A DNA stretch of 6,093 nt, from assembly GCA_964543855.1 (NCBI GenBank), contig CAZJAD010000118.1:1-6093 (forward strand). Reading direction: 5' to 3'. Shown piece by piece: positions 1-5,030 of this stretch (the first letter of the stretch is position 1; every line of letters begins with the position of its first letter). The notes beneath the pieces were generated by a model. The model made no database searches and was not told the DNA's origin. It saw only the letters and a program-made list of their open reading frames with translations. Position numbers and translations under genes: made by a program. The stretch is from CAZJAD01 sp964543855 (GTDB lineage: Bacteria; Electryoneota; RPQS01; DYHQ01).

Positions 1-60
1 CAGCTCGTTCGCCGGCAGGCGATCCAGACTGAGCAGCAGCCAGCGACACAGTTGCCGGTC
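1..60 (-). pseudogene. Crp/Fnr-family transcriptional regulator remnant, 5'-truncated and running off the left edge
   Basis: Read on the minus strand from 60 to 1, the sequence encodes DRQLCRWLLLSLDRLPANEL. I recognise this as the helix just before the winged helix-turn-helix of one group of Crp/Fnr regulators, which normally reads '(x)QLCRWLLLSxDRLP..EL' and continues into 'TQE.IA.MLGVRR'. Upstream in the same frame (positions 61-141) the translation no longer resembles the family. It contains no ATG, GTG or TTG codon and meets a stop at 142-144. The N-terminal cyclic-nucleotide-binding domain of about 140 residues and the dimerisation helix are therefore absent. What is seen is a family-specific peptide with no possible start. 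The inference is a 5'-deleted gene fragment whose 3' part lies outside the window. Only 20 residues support the family call, so it is fairly sure rather than certain. Confidence 0.6.
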
Positions 61-89
61 TCTGGAATATGACGAAAAAGTAATGCTTG

Positions 90-101
90 CGAAAGGTTGG
101 G
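90..101 (+). repeat. 12-bp element CGAAAGGTTGGG shared with hydrolase and tkt
   Basis: CGAAAGGTTGGG lies between the Crp remnant and the hydrolase start. The same 12 bases occur in tkt at 1802-1813 in the same orientation, and inverted at 539-550 inside the 41-bp repeat arm. An 11-base version (CCAACCTTTCG) occurs inside pgm at 4142-4152. The copies at 90-101 and 539-550 face each other around the hydrolase fragment. This may be chance, since the flanking bases do not extend the match. Confidence 0.35.
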
Positions 102-525
102 GTAAGTTTCGGTCGGTATGGTAGATACTACCATGGTTGCATCAACTAATGCCGGTGAAACGAGAATCCTCGAGACCGGCACGGGAATCCTGTCCGGAAC
201 CCTAACTGTTCCGGCTGGGGCGGGCCCGGTTCCGTTGGTGCTCATCATCGCCGGGTCGGGACCGACAGACCGGAACGGCAACTCACCATTACTTCCAGGT
301 AAGAACAATAGCGTGAAAATGCTCGCTGAAGGATTAACAAGCTGGGGAGTGGCGGCTGTGCCCTACGATGATCGAGGTATTGGTGCAAGCTCGAAGGCCG
401 GAACAGATGAAAGCAGCGTCACCATCGATACATTCATAGACGATGCGGTCGCTTGGAAAAAGTATAAGCAAGATTCCCGGTTTTCGGATTTCGGTATAAT
501 CGGTCACAGCGAAGGTTCTTTGATC

Positions 526-566
526 GGAATGCTCGCATCCCAACCTTTCGGTAGTGCTCCCTTCAT
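526..566 (+). repeat. Left arm of a 41-bp inverted repeat (antisense copy of internal tkt)
   Basis: Bases 526-566 match the reverse complement of 1786-1826 at 39 of 41 positions; the differences are at 532 and 552. The arm sits where the hydrolase loses family similarity, so about 27 bases (from about 540) are foreign to it. The first 14 or so bases may be shared by chance and could have guided a microhomology-driven template switch. In RNA the 552/1800 mismatch is a U-G wobble, leaving only 532/1820 unpaired. Confidence 0.9.
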
Positions 567-605
567 TATGTGTGCTATCGTACGGGATACGCCAAGTCTT
601 TTTCA

Positions 606-611
606 TATAAT
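606..611 (+). promoter_or_regulatory. tkt: Possible -10 element (TATAAT) upstream of tkt
   Basis: A perfect TATAAT hexamer lies in an AT-rich pocket (about 596-615) some 150 bases before the tkt start. It would give a leader of roughly 145 bases. No good TTGACA-like -35 box is found 16-18 bases upstream, where the sequence is GC-rich. This is the best promoter candidate for the carbon operon in the window, but it rests on one hexamer. Confidence 0.25.
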
Positions 612-677
612 TTTCACTCTGGAATCGGGCGAGGGGGAAGTCAGGTATTATCTGAGATCGGGCGCCATCTTTCTACA

Positions 678-716
678 TCGCAGGAACAGATCACTATCGC
701 CGCTCTAATCCTGCGA
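678..716 (+). other. 8-bp inverted repeat in the tkt leader
   Basis: TCGCAGGA (678-685) and TCCTGCGA (709-716) are perfect inverted repeats separated by 23 bases. A second, competing hairpin, CCTG-CGA-CAGG, overlaps the right arm at 710-720. The loop is long and no T-run follows, so this is not a convincing terminator. It could be an operator or a leader structure, or chance. Confidence 0.25.
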
Positions 717-747
717 CAGGAAAGCCTTACATGTATGCGGGTCGCCC

Positions 748-753
748 AGGGAG
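748..753 (+). promoter_or_regulatory. tkt: Ribosome-binding site deciding the tkt start
   Basis: AGGGAG ends nine bases before ATG 763. The in-frame ATG at 754 directly abuts this site with no spacer, so 763 is the better start and the protein begins MSTKNK. Confidence 0.65.
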
Positions 754-762
754 ATGCGGACA

Positions 763-2847
763 ATGAGCACGAAAAACAAGACCGCTCTGAATACAGCCCA
801 ATTGGATCAGCTGTCGATCAACACGATCCGATTCCTGTCGGTCGACGCCATCCAGAAAGCCAATAGCGGCCACCCGGGCCTTCCGCTTGGGGCCTCGCCA
901 ATGGCCTATGCGCTGTGGACAAGGTTTCTTCGCCATAATCCGGCTAATCCGCATTGGTTCAACCGGGATCGGTTCGTCCTATCCGCCGGCCATGGATCGA
1001 TGCTGCTCTACAGCTTGCTGCATCTCACCGGCTATGATCTGCCGCTAGAACAGATCAAACAGTTTCGCCAGTGGGACAGCATCACGCCGGGACATCCCGA
1101 GCGCGGAGTAACGCCCGGTGTGGAGACTACAACAGGCCCTCTCGGTCAGGGATTTGGCAACGGGGTGGGGATGGCCGTCGCGGAAGCGTATCTTGGCGCC
1201 CGTTACAACCGGCCTGGATTCGAGGTCGTCGATCACTTCACCTACGGGCTCCTCAGCGACGGTGATCTCATGGAGGGCGTTGCAGCCGAAGCAGCCTCGC
1301 TAGCGGGTCACTTGAAGCTGGGGAAGCTGATCTATCTCTACGATGACAACCGCATAACGCTCGCCGCCTCGACGCAACTCACCTTCACCGATGACCACGC
1401 CCAGCGGTTCGCTGCATATGGCTGGCACACACAAGCGATCGAGGATGGCAACGACCTGGAGGCGATCGATCGCGCCATACACACTGCACGCCAGGAAACC
1501 GGACGTCCATCTCTGATCCTTGTGCGAACGCACATCGGCTACGGTTCACCCCACAAGCAGGACACCTTTGCCGCGCATGGCTCCCCGCTGGGCATAGAAG
1601 AGGTGATGCTTACGAAAAAAAATTTGGATTGGCCCGTCGAGCCACCATTTTATGTTCCCGAGGAAGTCGCGAATCACCTCCGCCAGGCCGTTGAAAGCGG
1701 CAGGCGAGCTGAATCGGAATGGAACACGAAGCTGGCCTCGTATGAGAAACTATATCCCGAGCTCGCCCACGAACTCAGCCAACTGATGAAGGGAGCACTG
1801 CCGAAAGGTTGGGATGCGAACATTCCGCAATTTCCAGAGGACGCCAAGGGAATGGCCACCCGAGCCGCCTCGGGAAAAGTGATTGCAGCCATCAGTACCA
1901 AGTTGCCGGCTTTCATCGGGGGTTCGGCCGATCTGAACCCTTCCACTCAAACTGAATTGAAAGATGCGGGAAACTTTGAGAACCCTGAAATGGCTGTCGG
2001 TGACCTGCAGGGTTCTGCAGGCGGCGGCTGGAGTTATGCGGGCCGCAACCTGCAGTTTGGGGTTCGGGAACACGGGATGGGCGCGATTTTGAACGGCTTA
2101 GCCGCGCACGGCGCTACGATCCCGTTCGGCGCGACGTTTCTGACCTTCTCTGACTACATGCGCCCGCCGATCCGGCTCGCCGCGCTGATGGGGATGCGGG
2201 TGGTCTATGTTTTCACGCATGACAGCATCGCAATGGGTGAGGACGGCCCGACCCATCAGCCCGTGGAGCAGATTGCAGGTCTTAGAGCGATTCCCCGGCT
2301 GATTGTCATCCGTCCAAGCGACGCCAATGAGACCGCCATAGCATGGCGCATTGCGATTGAAACACGGGATCGACCAGTAGCCCTGATTCTGAGTCGGCAA
2401 ACCGTGCCGACGCTCGATCGGAAGCAGTTTGGCTCGGCGGAGGGTCTCCGCCATGGCGCGTATATCCTGGCCGACGCACCGCAAGGGAAACCGCAATTGA
2501 TCCTGATTGCGAGCGGATCCGAGGTAGGCCTGATCGTGGCTGTACGACAAAAACTACAGGGACAGAAGTTCGCAGTGCGCCTCGTTTCAATGCCCAGCTG
2601 GGAATTGTTCGAAGCCCAACCCCGCGAATACCGCGACTCGGTGTTGCCGCCTATTGTCCGGAAGCGGCTCGCGGTGGAAGCGGGGGTGACACAAGGGTGG
2701 CACGAATATGTAGGAGAGCGCGGAGATGTGATCGGCGTGGACCGCTTCGGCGCGTCGGCTCCCGGACCGATTGTGATGCGCGAGTATGGATTTACAGTGG
2801 AGAACGTATGCAAGCGGGCATTGGCACTGTTCGACCAGAAGCAGTGA
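763..2847 (+). CDS. tkt: Transketolase
   Basis: Cytosolic thiamine-diphosphate enzyme that moves two-carbon ketol units between sugar phosphates in the non-oxidative pentose phosphate pathway (and in the Calvin cycle where present). The 694 residues are slightly longer than the usual 660-680. SGHPGLPLGA places the conserved His at 37. GPLGQG is at 125-130. The cofactor motif runs from SDGDLMEG (D166-G172) to DDN (N196). The pyrimidine domain has GVREHGMGAILNG with the catalytic Glu436, followed by THDSIAMGEDGPTHQP with His486 and Asp487. The C-terminal domain runs to the end (VENVCKRALALFDQKQ). All key residues are present with no internal frameshift, so it should be active. It is the first gene of a tight cluster with tal 14 bases downstream. 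Bases 1786-1826, coding for MKGALPKGWDANIP in the interdomain linker, are the source of the antisense copy at 526-566. Confidence 0.97.
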   Translation: MSTKNKTALNTAQLDQLSINTIRFLSVDAIQKANSGHPGLPLGASPMAYALWTRFLRHNPANPHWFNRDRFVLSAGHGSMLLYSLLHLTGYDLPLEQIKQFRQWDSITPGHPERGVTPGVETTTGPLGQGFGNGVGMAVAEAYLGARYNRPGFEVVDHFTYGLLSDGDLMEGVAAEAASLAGHLKLGKLIYLYDDNRITLAASTQLTFTDDHAQRFAAYGWHTQAIEDGNDLEAIDRAIHTARQETGRPSLILVRTHIGYGSPHKQDTFAAHGSPLGIEEVMLTKKNLDWPVEPPFYVPEEVANHLRQAVESGRRAESEWNTKLASYEKLYPELAHELSQLMKGALPKGWDANIPQFPEDAKGMATRAASGKVIAAISTKLPAFIGGSADLNPSTQTELKDAGNFENPEMAVGDLQGSAGGGWSYAGRNLQFGVREHGMGAILNGLAAHGATIPFGATFLTFSDYMRPPIRLAALMGMRVVYVFTHDSIAMGEDGPTHQPVEQIAGLRAIPRLIVIRPSDANETAIAWRIAIETRDRPVALILSRQTVPTLDRKQFGSAEGLRHGAYILADAPQGKPQLILIASGSEVGLIVAVRQKLQGQKFAVRLVSMPSWELFEAQPREYRDSVLPPIVRKRLAVEAGVTQGWHEYVGERGDVIGVDRFGASAPGPIVMREYGFTVENVCKRALALFDQKQ
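1786..1826 (+). repeat. Right arm of the 41-bp inverted repeat, inside tkt
   Basis: This segment pairs with 526-566 in inverted orientation. Here it is native coding sequence of the transketolase linker (MKGALPKGWDANIP, a normal feature of this family), so this arm is the likely donor and the hydrolase-side arm the recipient. The arms enclose 1219 bases containing the operon leader and the 5' half of tkt. Confidence 0.9.
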
Positions 2848-2850
2848 TGT

Positions 2851-2856
2851 GGAGGG
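2851..2856 (+). promoter_or_regulatory. tal: Ribosome-binding site of tal
   Basis: GGAGGG ends five bases before ATG 2862 and sits in the 14-base gap after tkt. It is strong and well spaced, and it fixes the transaldolase start at MKKNPLKELG, which matches the usual family N-terminus. Confidence 0.7.
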
Positions 2857-2861
2857 CTTCC

Positions 2862-3353
2862 ATGAAGAAGAATCCCTTGAAAGAATTAGGTGTGCTCGGC
2901 CAGTCAATCTGGCTGGACTACATCCGGCGCGATCTGATCTCCAGCGGCGGGCTTCGCCGTTTGATTGACGAGGATGGACTACGAGGGATGACCTCCAATC
3001 CATCGATCTTTGAGAAGGCGATTTTAGAAAGCCATGATTACGAAGAGGACATTCGGGCCATGTCCCTTGAGGGAAAGAGCGCCAGAATAATCTATGAAGC
3101 TCTCAGCCAGCGGGATGTGCAGAGCGCCGCAGACGAGTTCCGGCCTGTCTATGACACGACAGACGGTAAAGATGGATATGTCAGCCTGGAGGTCAATCCG
3201 CACCTGGCGCATGACACCAAAGGGACGATTGAGGAAGCTCGCCGATTGTGGGCCGCGCTGAAAAGGCCCAACGTTTTCATCAAAGTCCCAGCGACGTCCG
3301 ACGGTCTGCCTGCTATCCAGCAACTCATCAGCGTAATCAGAGGGAGAACATGA
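2862..3353 (+). pseudogene. tal: Transaldolase, C-terminally truncated
   Basis: Transaldolase transfers a dihydroxyacetone unit between sugar phosphates through a Schiff-base lysine. The N-terminal part is well conserved: GQSIWLDYIRRDL with Asp19, GMTSNPSIFEKAI with Asn46, GYVSLEVNPHLAHDT with Glu110, and VFIKVPAT with the Schiff-base Lys141. After GLPAIQQLIS, where relatives continue 'EGINVN.TLLF', the frame reads VIRGRT and stops. Only 163 residues remain of a protein normally about 360 long, or about 950 when fused to glucose-6-phosphate isomerase, as this subtype often is. The second half of the (beta/alpha)8 barrel is gone, so folding and activity are unlikely even though the lysine is kept. 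The stop overlaps the pgm start by four bases (ATGA). The likely cause is a deletion joining mid-tal to the pgm upstream region; the lost DNA may have held further pathway genes. Confidence 0.88.
3331..3346 (+). other. Inferred deletion junction between tal and the pgm leader
   Basis: Transaldolase similarity ends at the LIS codons near 3330. The pgm ribosome-binding site AGGGAG (3341-3346) begins about ten bases later, three bases before the pgm ATG at 3350. The break must lie within or next to these bases. No insertion sequence or clear direct repeat is left at the join. Confidence 0.55.
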
Positions 3354-5026
3354 AAGTAAGCCCTTATGCAGGAAAACCTGCCGAACCAGCGATGCTGGTT
3401 AACGTGCCCAAACTCGTGACGGCCTACTATACCGAAGTGCCCGATCCGTTGGTGCCCGCGCAACGGGTTGCATTCGGCACCTCAGGGCATCGAGGTTCAG
3501 CCTTCGACAAAGCATTCAACGAAAGTCATATATTCGCCATAAGTCAGGCTATTTGCCTCTACCGCAATCAGCAGAAGATTGATGGCCCTTTATTTCTCGG
3601 TATGGACACACATGCACTCTCCGAACCGGCTTTTGCCAGTGCGATTGAAGTGCTGGCGGCCAATCAGGTGGAAGTCATGATTGCGGATAAAGACGAATAC
3701 ACTCCAACCCCTGTAATTTCTCACGCAATTCTCACCTATAACCGCGGGCGCCGGACTGGACTCGCCGACGGTATTGTCATCACGCCATCCCACAATCCAC
3801 CCCATGACGGGGGATTCAAGTATAATCCTCCCAACGGCGGGCCTGCTGAAACCGATGTCACCGATTGGATCGAAGCGAAGTCGAATGAATTCCTCGAGAG
3901 AAACCTCCTGGATGTAAGAAGGATTCCTTTCGGGAAGGCCCTTCGCGCCGGTACGACGCACCGGCATGATTACCTCGAGGCTTATGTGAGTGATCTCGGC
4001 AATGTGATCGATATGGACACCATTCGTGGCGCCAAGATTAGCATGGGAGTGGATCCGCTCGGTGGTGCCGGCGTACACTACTGGGGACCGATTGCTGAGC
4101 GATATGGGTTGAACTTGAATGTTGTTAACGAGGCAGTCGATCCAACCTTTCGTTTCATGACGGTGGATTGGGATGGTCAAATCCGCATGGATCCATCTTC
4201 GCCTTATGCGATGCAAAGGCTGATTGGTTTGAAAGATCGCTTCGATATTGCCTTTGCCTGTGACACGGACCATGACCGGCACGGAGTTGTAACTAAAAGC
4301 GCGGGGTTGCTACATCCCAATCACTACCTTCCCGTCGCCATCTTCTATCTTTTTCAACATCGGCCGAAGTGGCTCAAGGAAGCGGCAGTCGGCAAGACAG
4401 TGGTGAGCAGTCAGATGATCGATCGCGTCACGGCGAAACTGGGCCGCAAGCTCTACGAGGTGCCGGTCGGTTTCAAGTGGTATGTTGATGGTTTGCTCGA
4501 CGGGACGCTTGGCTTCGGCGGGGAAGAGAGTGCGGGCGCGTCTTTCGTACGTCTGGATGGCAGCGCTTGGACAACGGACAAAGATGGAATCGTCCCGGCT
4601 TTACTTGCCGCGGAGATAACGGCAAAAATGGGTCGCGATCCCGGTGAAATCTACCGCGAACTCACGCGCGAACTAGGTGAACCTGCCTATGGCCTCGTTG
4701 AAGCACCAGCCACTCCGGAGCAAAAGGAGAGGTTGAAGAAACTTTCACCGCAGCAGGTCAAGCTCACCGAGCTGGCAGGGGAAAAGATCCAGACGGTTCT
4801 CACCAACGCGCCGGGCAACGGCGCACCCATCGGAGGGCTAAAGGTTATCGCAAAGAACGGATGGTTCGCGGCACGTCCGTCGGGAACCGAGAATATCTCC
4901 AAGATTTATGCGGAGAGCTTCCAGGGAGCGGAGCATCTGCGCCGCATCCTGGAGGAAGCCCAGGCGATTGTCTCTGATGCTTTGGCGGCATCTGCGCAGC
5001 AACCGGGGATTCTGTCCGAAAGGTGA
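3350..5026 (+). CDS. pgm: Phosphoglucomutase (alpha-D-glucose specific)
   Basis: Interconverts glucose-1-phosphate and glucose-6-phosphate in the cytosol, using a phosphoserine and Mg2+. It links glycolysis and the pentose phosphate pathway to glycogen and nucleotide-sugar synthesis. The 558 residues match the E. coli-type Pgm (546). Motifs in order: GTSGHRG (43-49); TPSHNPP with the phosphorylated Ser147; the metal loop DTDHDRHG with Asp305, Asp307 and Asp309; GGEESAG with Glu392 and Ser394 for sugar binding; and the phosphate-binding loop RPSGTEN (509-515), where the last residue is Asn and E. coli has Asp. The frame is open upstream to 3248, but that stretch is transaldolase in another frame. 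ATG 3350, preceded by AGGGAG, gives the family N-terminus VSPYAGKPA. It overlaps the broken tal by ATGA, so translational coupling is possible. The RNB gene follows after four bases. The enzyme looks intact. Confidence 0.96.
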   Translation: MKVSPYAGKPAEPAMLVNVPKLVTAYYTEVPDPLVPAQRVAFGTSGHRGSAFDKAFNESHIFAISQAICLYRNQQKIDGPLFLGMDTHALSEPAFASAIEVLAANQVEVMIADKDEYTPTPVISHAILTYNRGRRTGLADGIVITPSHNPPHDGGFKYNPPNGGPAETDVTDWIEAKSNEFLERNLLDVRRIPFGKALRAGTTHRHDYLEAYVSDLGNVIDMDTIRGAKISMGVDPLGGAGVHYWGPIAERYGLNLNVVNEAVDPTFRFMTVDWDGQIRMDPSSPYAMQRLIGLKDRFDIAFACDTDHDRHGVVTKSAGLLHPNHYLPVAIFYLFQHRPKWLKEAAVGKTVVSSQMIDRVTAKLGRKLYEVPVGFKWYVDGLLDGTLGFGGEESAGASFVRLDGSAWTTDKDGIVPALLAAEITAKMGRDPGEIYRELTRELGEPAYGLVEAPATPEQKERLKKLSPQQVKLTELAGEKIQTVLTNAPGNGAPIGGLKVIAKNGWFAARPSGTENISKIYAESFQGAEHLRRILEEAQAIVSDALAASAQQPGILSER

Positions 5027-5030
5027 AATT

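Larger units (their letters stand above)
118..708 (+). pseudogene. Alpha/beta hydrolase, N-terminal half only, 3' end replaced
   Basis: Residues 1 to about 142 resemble serine hydrolases of the alpha/beta fold (dienelactone hydrolase/esterase-like). LVLIIAGSGPTDRNGN (about 41-56) carries the strand and oxyanion-hole region. PYDDRGIGAS (about 83-92) matches the conserved 'YD.RG.G.S' motif. GHSEG (129-133) is the nucleophile elbow with Ser131 as the predicted nucleophile. After GMLASQ (137-142) the family similarity stops. The remaining 54 residues come first from an antisense copy of tkt (526-566) and then from unrelated sequence up to the stop. The catalytic Asp and His, expected in the second half of a protein of about 300 residues, are missing. 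Many relatives are secreted, but no signal peptide is seen and the frame is closed at 103-105 just upstream, so the 5' end may be altered too. ATG 133 is an alternative start; no strong ribosome-binding site supports either. The substrate cannot be given. A functional product is unlikely. Confidence 0.7.

Noticed and set aside
570..866. Small + strand open frame overlapping the hydrolase tail and tkt start
   Set aside because: It has no recognisable domain and no ribosome-binding site, and its second half is tkt coding sequence in another frame.
1258..1275. SDGD instead of GDG in the transketolase cofactor motif as a possible defect
   Set aside because: SDGDLMEG followed by DDN is a common form in one large transketolase group, and the metal-binding Asp and Asn are kept.
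567..1785. Phase-variable invertible segment between the 41-bp arms
   Set aside because: Inversion would split tkt and create no complete alternative gene, and no recombinase gene is visible in the window. A scar or artefact is more likely.
1674..1946. Minus-strand open frame inside tkt containing a peptide (ASQPFGSAPFI) that also appears in the hydrolase frame
   Set aside because: The shared peptide is a by-product of the 41-bp inverted repeat. The frame is antisense to well-conserved transketolase and has no family resemblance.
2098..2813. Long minus-strand open frames within tkt, and similar ones within pgm (3590-4282) and the RNB gene
   Set aside because: They lie opposite conserved coding sequence with full motif support on the + strand and resemble no known protein.
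3248..3349. Extended pgm start at 3248, or a tal-pgm fusion by frameshifting
   Set aside because: The upstream extension is transaldolase coding sequence read in the wrong frame. The family N-terminus begins at ATG 3350 behind a good ribosome-binding site, and I saw no convincing slippery sequence followed by a structure.
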